A stretch of 64,000 bases of DNA, taken from assembly GCA_026168455.1 (NCBI GenBank), contig CM047426.1:52621085-52685084 (forward strand), written 5' to 3'. Each line of letters opens with the position of its first letter. The stretch's first letter is position 1. Origin of the DNA: Theocolax elegans. Lineage: Eukaryota > Arthropoda > Insecta > Hymenoptera > Cerocephalidae. Positions 1 through 9,418 of this stretch are shown here, in pieces. Made by a program: the position numbers and the translations under genes. Below the pieces are notes generated by a model that was not told where the DNA came from, did no database searches, and worked only from the letters and a program-made list of their open reading frames with translations.

Positions 1-213
1 CCAAGGTAAGTTTACTGCGGATTTGTCTCCTTTTATTCACAGTTCTTGTCCAACTACATTATTCGTGTATTCGTGCGATATTTAGGACGGCTTCTGCCCT
101 AAAACGGTATAAGAACCGTTCAAAAGTGGCGCTGTAGTTGCAAAACAAAACACTTTTTCGTCATTTAGGATAGCGGAGCTCCCAAAACTAGGAGAGCTGC
201 TGTACTAAGCGTA

Positions 214-592
214 ATGTACTGTATTTGTCCTTCACGTAAGTACAGAAGATGCCCCAAGAATTTCTCAGTGTGGAAGAAACTGATAAAAAAGAAACTTATA
301 GGAAATATTATTAATGTTTATAGTCAATATGTACCATTAAAACAAACGTTAAAAGTATTTCTAGAATTGCCTGATGCTGTTTCTGTCATACAAACTTATA
401 CGAAAAGTTTAAACGATAGTGATGAATACATCACGAACAGACAAAATCAAATTGTGCCATTCAGATGATGTCGTATTTCCATTATTCATTTATTTTGATG
501 ATTTCGAACCTAACAATCCTTTAGCGAGTCAAGTTATTTATCGAATTGCACAACGTTTCGGAGACAAATTTACCTCTATCTTAAGGTGCTAA
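214..592 (+). pseudogene. Frameshifted remnant of a transposon-associated protein
   Basis: An open frame of 84 codons starts at 214 (MYCICPSRKY...) and includes the stretch YVPLKQTLKVFLELPDAV. It stops at 466-468, but the reading continues in another frame from 464 as DDVVFPLFIYFDDFEPNNPL, ending at a stop at 590-592, so one frameshift separates two halves of one older frame. The pattern (a PLK...L..F.ELP segment, then FPL.IY.DD.E.NNPL) resembles a multicopy uncharacterised protein family that I recall from ant genome annotations and that is probably transposon-encoded; this is family recall, not a search result. The remnant lacks most of any such protein: there is no recognisable catalytic region and it ends in unrelated AT-rich DNA. 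No promoter or splice context is convincing. It is very unlikely to be expressed as a functional protein. Confidence 0.5.
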
Positions 593-916
593 ACTTTATT
601 AATAATAATTAATTAGTTTATATAATGCCAATATAACCAAAATATAGGTTTTAATATATGCGCCTACGAAGTTAATTGTTTAAATAAATCGTGGTTTTTT
701 AACATTATATACGCATAGTGATGGTAATCGTTATGTGATTTTAAAAAATGTACTATAAAATAAGATTTGTGATGAAGACATTTAGTATATTTAGTGAAAT
801 TTCCCAGAACAGGTCATCGTTAAATAAAAAATGTAAGCGTTTCGTCATCGATCTCTGAGGAGTCCAAACTGGTTATAATTTTTATAGCCTTTTATAAGCT
901 TATAATTTTTATTTAG

Positions 917-976
917 CGAGGGTCTGCTCTAGGAAATTCCACTAAATATAGTGGAAGAAGAGCAGATAGAGCCTCG
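917..976. other. Imperfect hairpin, miRNA-precursor-like size
   Basis: Two arms of about 26 bases face each other around a short loop. CGAGG at 917 pairs with CCTCG at the right end, TCTGCTCT pairs with AGAGCAGA, and TTCCACT pairs with AGTGGAA, leaving an AAATAT loop and small internal bulges. The total length of about 60 nt is compatible with a pre-miRNA-like hairpin, but a decayed MITE would look the same. There is no flanking evidence of transcription. Confidence 0.45.
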
Positions 977-1484
977 TTTAATTTAAGTTTGATTGATTCG
1001 GAAAAACGAGCGTAAAAGCCTTCAAAATAGATTCATTACCGAATTCTAAATACATTATTTGAGAAAAGATTTGTCTTTATTTAAGAAAGTTTTAAAAGAA
1101 AGATTTACAAAGATTTGTATTCGTTATTTACCTCGTTATTTTCATTAACTTATAAATATTCAAGTTCAAAAATTTTCTACAGGAGTCGGATTAACAATAC
1201 TTGATTTTTGTATAACTTTTACATCTGTTTTATTTCCCTCTAAATTTATTCAATATTCGAATAATTAGAATTTCGGTCATCGGATATGTACTAACACTAA
1301 TAAATATCTCGTGATTCATGAGAAACAGAATAATTCATCTTTAAAGTGATTTGTATATACACCATTCCAATGTACTCTTACTCATTGTCAATTATGCTCG
1401 CTCTGACTCCACTCGGTAAATATAGTAGTTTAATATTTGTATTACGCGCCTTCCGAGTGCCAAAGGTGATTGGCTGCATGATCG

Positions 1485-1532
1485 AACCAATAATTAATGG
1501 GATGGTGGTGACATGAACCACTATTATTGGTT
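1485..1532. repeat. Small inverted repeat
   Basis: AACCAATAAT at 1485-1494 is the reverse complement of ATTATTGGTT at 1523-1532, with an inner GTGGT / ACCAC pair. The arms are short and the left side carries extra unpaired bases. It may be a MITE fragment or chance in AT-rich DNA. Confidence 0.35.
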
Positions 1533-2580
1533 AATCGGCATTGACGGAAATAAGATCAAGTCCATCTACGCGTATTAGTCACTCAATCAACCTCCTAGAT
1601 CATTGCCGGTAGATAAGAATAGTAATAGGATAAATAAGGATAGTGATAGAGTGGGAGAAAAAATCCTTTTTCGAAGGATCAAATACGCGATCGCTAATAT
1701 GCAGAGAGTTCGCTAATATGCAGAGTTAGGCCGAGCAGCCATTTTTGGTAGAATAGAGTTATAAGTAGACTCGCGGTTGTAGAGTAGAGTTGAGTTTGAG
1801 GTCGGAGCCACAATTTTGTAATTTGCAAGTATATTTACGGTTAGCCCAAGGCTAGCTGGAAGAAATATATTTTTATTCATAATATTTTATTAAGCTCAGG
1901 ATGGATACGGATTGGGAGAGTATGCACGAGTAAGTGTTGGTTACTATCGCGTGTATTAATTATAAATCGATGCCGGAAATTACAGTCGTGATTTAAAGTT
2001 GAATTCGTGAGTGTATTCTTTTATAATTCTATTTACTATAAACGCTGCCGGTTCCGAGGTGGTTGGCCTTTGAGATTCCCTCTGGGCCGCGAAGTCGAGA
2101 AGCAGTGTTGCCGGGTAATTCTGATAATTTTGTATTTATTATTTGAGAATTGTTAATATCGTCAGGTGCCCAATTAAACATAAATCAGCGACATAGCCAT
2201 TTTCAAACCCGCTACGATGGAAACTACATCGGTCCTTCAATTATTTTAAATTTTATTATTAAACTAATTTAACCGACGCAAAGTAGCGTCGCAACTTATG
2301 TGTGTATAAAAGGTCGTCCTGATTTGTTCGTCACGTTTACATGTAACTCTAAATAATCACAGACAAAAATCAGTTATTAGTGAATCAAAAATCATCTGAT
2401 CCTCTTGATAAAATTTCAATACTTTTTCATCAGAAATTCAAGAAGCTTATGGTTCTACTGTAAATAAAGAAATATTTGGCGAAGTTGAATGTTACATGCA
2501 TAGTGTCAAGTGGCAAAATCGTCAGCAGCATTCTAGCGATTCTGTGATTTTTTATCCAGCTATATCCAGCTATAATCTAT

Positions 2581-2670
2581 TTGACTGCTCATCTTGAAAA
2601 TAATCAAAAAGATTACTTTATAGATGGAAATATTCAGGACATCATTGATAATCCTCGAGTACAATACTAA
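2581..2670 (+). pseudogene. Helitron replicase/helicase fragment (upstream piece)
   Basis: The forward frame reads LTAHLENNQKDYFIDGNI followed by QDIIDNPRVQY and a stop. This resembles the conserved segment (of the type LAVHLENGQ..YF) that precedes the helicase domain in Helitron proteins of animals and plants. A weaker continuation of the same protein may lie upstream from about 2440, in another frame (EIFGEVECYMH). The larger helicase fragment lies 1.4 kb downstream in the same orientation, so both may be pieces of one decayed element later split by insertions. The fragment is about 30 codons and cannot be functional. The assignment rests on motif recall. Confidence 0.45.
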
Positions 2671-2783
2671 CTGCATTTTTTTAATTTATGTTCAACTGTG
2701 TAACGGGCTTATTTTTATCCTTTACATAAAAATACATTTATTTTTAGCAGGACCGTAATAAATGTATAAAGTGAAAACGTCTG

Positions 2784-3060
2784 GGGTAGATTAGGGGAAT
2801 CCAGCGTTCGGCCTCGGCCAATAATCTCTTTGGTGAATGTATATTAGAAAAAATCATGTAGATGTTGGAATAAATCCAGTATTCCACATCATCTGAGTAT
2901 TTTTCTATGGAAAATGGAAAGTTTGAATAATTCGGGTAGAGGAAAAAGCGAATCTAGCGCTCCTTTTTGTCCGAATGTATTCCAAGGAATTGGCTTTAAA
3001 TGATAAAAGGACTTGGGTAAAGATTGGAAAGATTCCAGCATTCCATCTTATCTAAGTACC
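2784..3060. repeat. Degenerate tandem repeat, about 78-bp period, four copies
   Basis: Related strings recur at about 2784, 2859, 2937 and 3015: a GGGTAGA-like start, a GGAA run, then AATCCAGCATTCC-like sequence (TCCAGCGTTC, TCCAGTATTCC, TCTAGCGCTCC, TCCAGCATTCC). Copies two and four also share a TCATCTGAGTA / TTATCTAAGTA tail. Divergence is high, so the repeat is old. Confidence 0.5.
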
Positions 3061-3769
3061 TTCAAATAAACATTACCCCTCTAGCTGTTCAATCAAACTC
3101 ACAAAATTTAAATAGCAATATTCATTTATTTCTAGAAGTAGCGAGGAGGGTGCTTCCTTCCTCGCCTTACAGCTCGAGGCGAATGCTGATTTCGACAGCC
3201 AGACGGCCGGTTTTGTACATTTGGTTAGAGGTGGGGACTGCTCTCCCACTTTCTTCGCACCTACAGCTGGAGTTTTCGGCTTCCCTCTCTTCTCATTATC
3301 CTCTTTGTTTCATATGATTTTGGCGCAGGGTCGTCAACCTCTCTGTCTTTATATTGATTTTCGTTAGTTTTCAAAATCTGACTTTTATATTAATATAATA
3401 ATTAACAAACGTGAAAAACAATCTTAATTTTAATTTTAATTAATTTTACTTTAATTTATTGTTGAAATACTTATGTATTTTTTATCACTTTTCTTACATA
3501 TATTTTTTATATAAATATAATGTATAATTATATATTATAATATAATGTACTAAATAATATACATTATAATATAATGTATAATTTCAAATTTTATTAATAT
3601 TAACTATAAACAATATAAATTTGCAACTTAGTCAATTTTAGTCGTATTTCAATTTCAGAATATGTATATTTTGCAAAATAAAAAAATCTTTAAATAAAAT
3701 TATAAATTTTATTAATTTTGATTTATTATAATTATTTAAATAAATTAATTTAAATAATTAAAAAAATCT
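3061..3769. other. Non-coding; GC-richer island then very AT-rich DNA
   Basis: A forward open frame of 97 codons (3024-3317) covers a GC-richer patch at about 3140-3310, but its protein has no recognisable domain and begins inside the degenerate repeat, so I do not call a gene. From about 3400 to 3760 the DNA is strongly AT-rich, with near-palindromic TATAATATAATGTA strings at 3500-3590. Nothing else is identifiable. Confidence 0.5.
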
Positions 3770-3840
3770 TCCGATAGTCGGGCTTGAAGCCGGACCTCTT
3801 GCGTGGCGCACTTACACTCTATCGCTTGAGCTATTACGCT
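3770..3840 (-). tRNA. tRNA-like sequence with A and B boxes (pseudogene or SINE head)
   Basis: On the reverse strand the A-box-like string TAGCTCAAGCGATAGAG (plus 3817-3833) is followed, at tRNA spacing, by the B-box-like string GGCTTCAAGCCC (plus 3780-3791). The D-arm pairs GCTC with GAGT, and the T-arm has a near-complete stem around CTTCAAG. I could not fold a convincing anticodon stem and the acceptor stem is not evident, so this is not a functional tRNA. It is best read as a tRNA pseudogene or the promoter head of a tRNA-derived SINE. It sits between the two Helitron fragments. Confidence 0.5.
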
Positions 3841-4044
3841 ATGTGACTGGAGCCTAACCATACGTCTATATATATGGTTATGCCCGTCACAACTGATGAA
3901 TAATAAATTTTCTCAAAGATAAAGAGGAAAAAATATTGAAGGTAGTCCTGGAATCCAAAAAAATTCAGCACTAGGTAGAGAGTAGATCATTCATTCTAAT
4001 CAAGTTTAAAGTTTCCATTTTAGGTTGTTATTACATATTACGTT

Positions 4045-5187
4045 AGAGGCCCAACTTCATTTGAAAATTTGAAGATGGTTGATATTTTTATCCTACATTT
4101 AAAACAGCATGCCATGCATTTGGCCTGTGAGGAAATCATAGTAATTGGAAAGCAGGGTTACCATTTAGGGTTTTTCTCTCCTCTGTTCTCTAATGTAAAT
4201 CAGGTCGTACTGGGTGAGTGGAACAAAGACAAAATACCTCTATCTGGCAACACTGTTGGAAAGACACTTTTTCTAATGCCGCTTAATCTAAATCTGGGAT
4301 AAATGAACAATGAGTCACAGGCCTTATATAGAATCCAGTAATCAACTTATACAAAATAAAATCAAATAATAAACTTATAGGCGAGATAACATTTATTTTT
4401 GCTGAAGTTGTTCTACAGACTTTGACTGTGATTCCAAACGATATTAGAGCAGACATTATAAAAGCATGCTTGGAACATGCTGGCTTTTGGCAACATATCA
4501 TAAGACTGAATTTGCGTACAAATGTGAGAGTTTATGTTGGAGAAGGAGATCCAAAATTTTACAAAAATTTAGCTAATAAAAATTAACGATTGAACAGAAA
4601 TAAACGAGAGTAACTATATAACTAAATGACTCAAAATAAATCTTATCATTGATTGTGTAAAAGAGCCATAATTTCACTTAGAAGTATAAAGGAGGAAATA
4701 AATAACATTATTCTTGAAAAAATCAATAATAATGACCGTGAATTGGTTGATTGATACAGTTCATAATATCAATGATGTAGTACATTCTTCACAAAAGTTA
4801 CTCAATTCTCTCAACACTTCAAGATCACAACCAATGAATTATTATAAAAATTTAGTTGTCCAATTATGTTTCTGAATAATCTTCAATTTCTTAATCTCTG
4901 TAATGGTATAAGGATGAAATTACACTAATGAGTAACAATATTTATTAAAGATAATTATTACAGAACCAGCAGCTGGGAAAACAGTATTTTTTCCTAAAAT
5001 CCTAACCATTCCTATAGATATACCTATTCAATTCAAGCAATTTCGAATTAATGTTTTTTTTGCTATTTCAATTGATTAGCCATAAGGCCGGAATTTTTAA
5101 TATGTTAAAGTAGATCTTCGCAGGGAATGCTTGTCTCATAGCCAGATATATGTAGTATTTCCTAGAACTGGAAATTTTAATAATCAA
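4045..5187 (+). pseudogene. Decayed Helitron Pif1-like helicase
   Basis: Successive fragments in changing frames follow the order of a Helitron Pif1-type helicase. RGPTSFENLKMVD lies at 4045-4083. A weak helicase-core remnant ending in KTLFLMPLNLN lies near 4260-4296. ITFIFAEVVLQTLTVIPNDI begins at 4386 and matches the GDFRQTLPVIP-type motif, followed by ADIIKACLEHAGFWQH and LNLRTNVRV. PIMFLNNLQFLNLCNGIRM begins at 4860 and matches the PVMLLRNL...LCNGTR region. A segment from 4951 contains IPIQFKQFRINVFFAI. VKVDLRRECLSHSQIYV starts at about 5104 and resembles the terminal helicase motif. Stops and frameshifts separate the pieces, and the Walker A GKT loop is not recognisable. Helitrons transpose by rolling-circle replication; this copy is dead. 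No Rep HUH motif or terminal hairpin was found in the window. Confidence 0.75.
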
Positions 5188-5335
5188 ACTATTTTAATTA
5201 ATCGCTTAATGACAAATAAGATATAAAATCAATTTTCTGATATAAGTTACGACAATATTGTAAACATGTTGGAAAATTATATATATCAATATGAATTTCT
5301 TCACTTATATAATTGCATATTTCGTTTAATTGTAT

Positions 5336-5339
5336 ATTT
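5336..5339. repeat. Target-site duplication, left (ATTT)
   Basis: ATTT immediately before the TGTGACAAGG start of the LTR matches ATTT immediately after its ...GTTACA end (6169-6172). Confidence 0.6.
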
Positions 5340-6168
5340 TGTGACAAGGTATTTCATACCTGTCAACAAGCGAGCGAGTTACAATCTAAGCTGCCCTACC
5401 TACCGGCACATTACTAAACCTGCCTAACGTACCTCAAACTACCCCGAATACCCAACATTTCCCACTAAGCACAATCCAGAAATACCCGCAGCAACGCAGC
5501 ACCTAGGAAGAGCAGCAGCAAGTGACCCGACGCGCACCAGCTGATCGGGCGCCGTGAGAGTGAGTGAGAGCGAAGATTCGAGTATCAGCCGTCCCGTCTG
5601 CACCTGTAACGGGAAGAACTAATTACCCGATAGGCAAACATAAACGGAACGATAATAAAGATTTATTTCGTAGACAGCATCACCAGGAATACCGTTCTCT
5701 CCGTGGAAACCTGCAGCCACCATGCAACGTCGTCCGCTTCGTGTCGATACGACGCGCGAGACGACAGCAGCCGACGGACGACTCGACGCGAGAAGCTGCG
5801 CGCGCACGTCGGGCCCGAGCAACGAAGCAGCGAAAGAGCCCGAGCTCGACAGAGCTCATCGGGACGCCATCGAGGCAACTAGTAACCGACCGCTAACACA
5901 GATAGTTAGAGATATTTGTGTGCGTGTGCGTGTGTAATTGAACCGCAGAGCAGCACTCCAGGAGACGATCTCCACTAAATCAAGGTGGGTGCACGCCTTG
6001 TACCGGGTATTCCGCAATTGTCTCCTATTCGTAAGTGTGCTTCTCCTTTTGTCCTCTCCCCTCCCAAACCCTTTTCCTTTTAATATAACAAATACTATTT
6101 ATTCTCTTTAATTTAATCGTTTATTTCGCCTTTGACGCCACGTCTTAATCCCCAGCGTGACCGTTACA
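5340..6168. mobile_element. Solo LTR, probably of a Gypsy-type retrotransposon
   Basis: The interval begins TGTGACAAGG and ends GACCGTTACA, giving the TG...CA ends and imperfect TGTRAC/GTTACA termini expected of LTRs. It is flanked on both sides by ATTT, a 4-bp duplication of the kind Gypsy-type integrases make. The 829-bp body is CpG-rich between about 5380 and 5960, unlike the AT-rich surroundings, and becomes pyrimidine-rich then AT-rich toward the end. Open frames inside it (5564-5896, 5722-5937) are by-products of GC richness; one starts at a CCACCATGC string but has no recognisable product. There is no internal retroelement domain or second LTR, so this looks like a solo LTR left by LTR-LTR recombination. 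Superfamily assignment is inference. The orientation is not established. Confidence 0.72.
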
Positions 6169-6172
6169 ATTT
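6169..6172. repeat. Target-site duplication, right (ATTT)
   Basis: Second copy of the ATTT that flanks the solo LTR. Confidence 0.6.
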
Positions 6173-6502
6173 AGTTTTAAGATTTATTGGACCATTTAAT
6201 TTGCCTCTATACGGTGCAATATGGAATTCTAATAAATGATTTAAATTGTATGATATTGTTTATAAGGGAAGAGGACGGTGAATGAATTTATGTCTGCACT
6301 GCACGTGTTTAAATCTTTTTGTATCTTTTGCGCTCAATTTTATTTACACTATTTACCACTTAAAATATAACAATTTTGCCTTGGTTGGCATGTAAGAACA
6401 ATAATGTGTCTTGAGTTACACTATCATTGAGCTTAAGGGGGTGCCATTCTAGATTATTACCGACCGAGTCAGATGGATACATTATTACACTTAATGAACA
6501 AA
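6173..6502. other. AT-rich non-coding spacer
   Basis: No open frame or structured repeat. A TTAAGGGGGTG string at 6433-6443 resembles the end of the TTAA-flanked foldback element at 9899, but I found no partner end nearby, so no element is called. Confidence 0.4.
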
Positions 6503-6736
6503 TTATGGTTTTATTTGCAAAACGCAAATACAGAAGCACTAGATAATCACATAATACGCATTTATACGTAAGTTTGAAGTCAATATGTGAAGGACACCCT
6601 AAAAAAAGTTTGCACGGAAAAAATAGTCATTTTTCCGTACAGAAATTTCTTAGGGTGTCCTTGTTGTATTGATCTGGAACTTTGTAGAAAGACATATTAC
6701 ACCATTATCTAGTGCTTCTCTATTTGCGATTTGCAT
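6503..6736. mobile_element. Nested inverted-repeat (MITE-like) element
   Basis: The outer arms carry GCAAATACAGAAGCACTAGA (from 6525) and its reverse-complement counterpart TCTAGTGCTTCTCTATTTGC (to about 6727), with moderate divergence between the remaining arms. In the centre AGGACACCCTAA (6591-6602) faces TTAGGGTGTCCT (6650-6661) around an inner ACGGAAAAA / TTTTTCCGT stem. The whole can fold into one long imperfect hairpin. The sharp central AGGGTGTCC repeats resemble Tc1/mariner-type terminal repeats, so one short element may have inserted within another. Family unassigned. Confidence 0.55.
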
Positions 6737-7062
6737 AATATTGACAAAAAATAAATAGTTTATATTATTGACAAAATTATCTTAGTACCAATTTCGCCGC
6801 TAGAGTGCGCGACGCGCTTAGTCTGTACTTTGTATTGTATACTTAGCGTGGAAGCACATGCGCAAATGGTTGTAGCAATGTGGCGTTAAATACCATAATT
6901 CATACACCGGCCTTATATCAATAAAAGACATATAATAGAAGTCGTGTTTATGCATTGCAGAATGACGACATTCTTAGCTTATTTAATCGGGGAAACAATG
7001 GAAAACAAAGACGATAAAAAATCAAAATATTTTTATTTAGAGGCCACGGTTGCCTTGCATGT
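6737..7062. other. Non-coding spacer
   Basis: No supported gene. The open frames that start around 6944-6948 on either strand run into the CT microsatellite and encode low-complexity peptides. Confidence 0.4.
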
Positions 7063-7141
7063 TCCCACCTCTCTCCCTCTCTCTCACTCGACCCATCTCC
7101 GTCCATCTCTCTCTCTCTCTCTCTCACTCTCTCTCTCGCTT
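7063..7141. repeat. CT-rich microsatellite
   Basis: Imperfect (CT)n with CCCT and CACT interruptions, the purest run being at about 7109-7138. It creates Leu/Ser-rich forward and Arg/Glu-rich reverse frames that are not genes. Confidence 0.85.
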
Positions 7142-7161
7142 TACCAGAATACGTACGCACA

Positions 7162-7173
7162 TGCGCATGCGCA
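7162..7173. promoter_or_regulatory. NRF1-like palindrome TGCGCATGCGCA
   Basis: A perfect palindrome matching the known consensus of NRF-1 family factors (erect wing in flies). It lies just left of the hairpin array; a second match lies just right of it at 9655. No transcript is known, so function is only suggested. Confidence 0.35.
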
Positions 7174-7273
7174 ATTTTCGGATAACTAGTGACGAACTTC
7201 TCGCGGCTCGAGTCCCGTTGCAGGATTACCAAGTTTGCTCGGTACAGAAAACACGTAAAATTGTCAGCTGTAG

Positions 7274-7326
7274 CCCTAGGCGGCCGGCTCGCGCGTCGTG
7301 TCGTCGAGTTAGCCGGCCGCATAGGC
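7274..7326. other. GC hairpin, copy 1
   Basis: CCCTAGGCGGCCGGCT (7274-7289) faces AGCCGGCCGCATAGGC (7311-7326): a ten-base perfect inner stem, with two mismatches in the outer six. Confidence 0.75.
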
Positions 7327-7693
7327 TATATTCGGCGGTGTGTAAGGATAGAAATCGTTTTGCCCGGGGATTAAATTGATTTAAATATCTCTCGTTTGAC
7401 TGAACAAAGTAGCAATGGGTTTTTCTATATTAATAAATTAAAAGTATTATTTACATTCATTATTTACTAATAAATATTCTGAAAAACATAAAAACGAAAA
7501 CTAAAAATAATAATTAAATTCGTATAAAATGCGACAAATTTAAAAAAAAATTAGTATTGTAGGTTTAATAAAAATAATAATTATACACGGGTATTGTTTA
7601 CGCTAAACGACACATTCATAGAATTTAGATGTACTCGTAAAATGACAAACAAAAATCAAGCACGTGTAAATAAGCGAAAAAATGTCAGCTAGG

Positions 7694-7746
7694 GCCTAGG
7701 CGGCCGGCTCGCGCATCGAGTCGTCGACTTAGCCGGCCGCGTAGGC
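7694..7746. other. GC hairpin, copy 2
   Basis: GCCTAGGCGGCCGGCT (7694-7709) faces AGCCGGCCGCGTAGGC (7731-7746), with 15 of 16 positions complementary. Confidence 0.8.
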
Positions 7747-8274
7747 TATATTCGACGGTGTGTAAGGCTAGAAATCGTTTTTCCCGGGAATTGAATCGAT
7801 TTAAATATCTCGTTTGACTGAACAAAGTAGCAATGGGTTTTTCTATAAATTGACAAATTATAAAAATTATTTATATTTATTATTTACTGATAAATATTAT
7901 TTATTCATATTTGAATTAATAATTATATTAGGTGAAACAGAAATATAATATATAAATAAAGGCATTTCAAAAAGAAAATGACAAAAATGTTTAGATTGAT
8001 AATTTAATAAAAAAATTATTATTATACTTGGTTATTGCTTAACGCAAAACCAGATATCTATAGACTTTAGATATATTTTTAATAACGAAAACAAAAAATA
8101 ATTATTAAATCGGTTTTAAAATGCGATAGATTACAAATAATGATAATTTCGTAAATTATAAATATACATGGTTATTGTTTATGCAAAACCACACATTCAT
8201 ATACTTTATATAAACTCGAAAAAGGCAAACAAAAATCATGCTCGTTTAAAAACGCGAAAAATTATCAGCTGGAG

Positions 8275-8327
8275 GCCTAGGCGGGCGGCTCGCGCGTCGA
8301 GTCGTTGAGTTAGCCGGCCGCGTAGGC
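8275..8327. other. GC hairpin, copy 3
   Basis: GCCTAGGCGGGCGGCT (8275-8290) faces AGCCGGCCGCGTAGGC (8312-8327). One extra mismatch relative to copies 2 and 4. Confidence 0.8.
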
Positions 8328-8804
8328 TATATTCGACGGTGTGTAAGGCTAGAAATCATTTTTCGGGGGGGAGTAACTCAATTTAAAATATCTGTCGATT
8401 GACTGAACAAAGGAGCAATGGATTTTTATATAACGATAAATTACAAATATTATTTATTCAAAATTATATTTATTTATTCATAAAGCGAAAAATGACAATA
8501 ATACTTATGTTGTTTATTTCATACAAAAAATTATAAATATACTTGGTTATCTCATTAATTCAAAACAAGATATATATATAGATTAAATATATATTTGTTA
8601 AAATGAAGAAGTAAATGAATAATCAAAAGCCGTTTCAATGAGTGAAAAATTACAAATAATGTTTATATTGTTGATTTAATATAAATTAAAATTGTACATG
8701 GGTATTGTTTGTACAAAACTACACATCTATAAACTTTAGATATATTCGTAACATGACAAACAAAAATCAAGTACGCTTAAAAAAGCAAATATTGTCTGCT
8801 GGAG

Positions 8805-8857
8805 GCCTAGGCGGCCGGCTCGCGTGTCGAGTCGTTGAGTTAGCCGGCCGCGTAGGC
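8805..8857. other. GC hairpin, copy 4
   Basis: GCCTAGGCGGCCGGCT (8805-8820) faces AGCCGGCCGCGTAGGC (8842-8857), with 15 of 16 positions complementary. Confidence 0.8.
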
Positions 8858-9365
8858 TATATTCGGCGATGTGTAAGGCTAGAAATCATTTTTTCGGGAG
8901 GGATTAACTCGATTTAAAATATCTGTCGATTGACTGAACAAAGTAGCAATGGGTTTTTCTATAAATTGACAAATTATAAAAATCATTTATATTTATTATT
9001 TACTGATAAATATTATTTATTCATAATAATATTTATTTATTCATAAAGTGAAAATTGCCAAAAATATTTATATTGTTTATTTAATAAAAAAATATTAATT
9101 ATATTTGGTTATCTTATTAATACAAAACCAGATATATATAGATTAAATATATATTTGTTAAAATGAAGAAGAAAATGAATAATCAAAAGCCGTTACAATG
9201 AGTGAAAAATTACAAATAATATTTATATTGTTTATTTAAAGAAAGTAATAAATATATCTGGTTATTGTTTGTACATAACTACACATCTATAAACTTTAGA
9301 TATATTCGTAATATGACAAACAAAAATCAAGGTCGTTTAAAGGAGTGAAAAATTGTCAGTCGGAG

Positions 9366-9418
9366 GCCTAGGCGGCCGGCTCATGCGTCGAGTAATCGAG
9401 TTAGCCGGCCACGTAGGC
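9366..9418. other. GC hairpin, copy 5
   Basis: GCCTAGGCGGCCGGCT (9366-9381) faces AGCCGGCCACGTAGGC (9403-9418). The copy keeps the stem but lacks the GGCTAGAAATC tail, marking the end of the array. Confidence 0.75.

Larger units (their letters stand above)
593..2439. other. Non-coding stretch without a recognisable gene
   Basis: No open frame of note on either strand. The interval holds two small hairpins (listed separately) and a direct repeat of TCGCTAATATGCAGAG at 1691-1706 and 1710-1725. Between about 1440 and 2110 the base composition is more balanced and the texture resembles LTR or untranslated retroelement DNA, but I found no terminal repeats to support that. A TATAAAAGG string lies at about 2306, downstream of a short inverted repeat (GACGCaaagtaGCGTC) near 2275-2291; with no gene behind it I do not call a promoter. 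Confidence 0.5.

Noticed and set aside
1..60. Possible intron (AAG|GTAAGT at 5-6 to TTCACAG at about 42)
   Set aside because: About 37 bp is too short for a normal insect intron and there is no coding frame on either side.
2270..2350. TATA-box promoter (TATAAAAGG at about 2306)
   Set aside because: No gene or transcript-like structure follows; such strings are expected by chance in AT-rich DNA.
3024..3317. 97-codon forward open frame
   Set aside because: Starts in a degenerate tandem repeat, crosses a composition boundary, and shows no family resemblance.
3770..3840. Functional tRNA gene
   Set aside because: No convincing anticodon stem or acceptor stem could be folded, so only a tRNA-like unit is reported.
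5564..5937. GC-rich open frames, one with a CCACCATG start context, as a first coding exon
   Set aside because: They lie wholly inside the structurally defined solo LTR, overlap in several frames on both strands, and have no recognisable product.
6433..6443. TTAAGGGGGTG as the end of a second TTAA-flanked element
   Set aside because: No matching CCCCTTAA end or inverted arm was found within the following kilobase.
6944..7379. Overlapping open frames around the CT microsatellite and first hairpin
   Set aside because: Low-complexity Ser/Leu or Arg/Glu peptides from the microsatellite, then readthrough of the hairpin repeat; no domain and no splice logic.
8705..8917. Open frame sharing GGRLA..VVELAGR with the frame at 7189-7374
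   Set aside because: The shared peptide is just the translated hairpin core; the flanking residues do not match and the other hairpin copies do not keep the frame.
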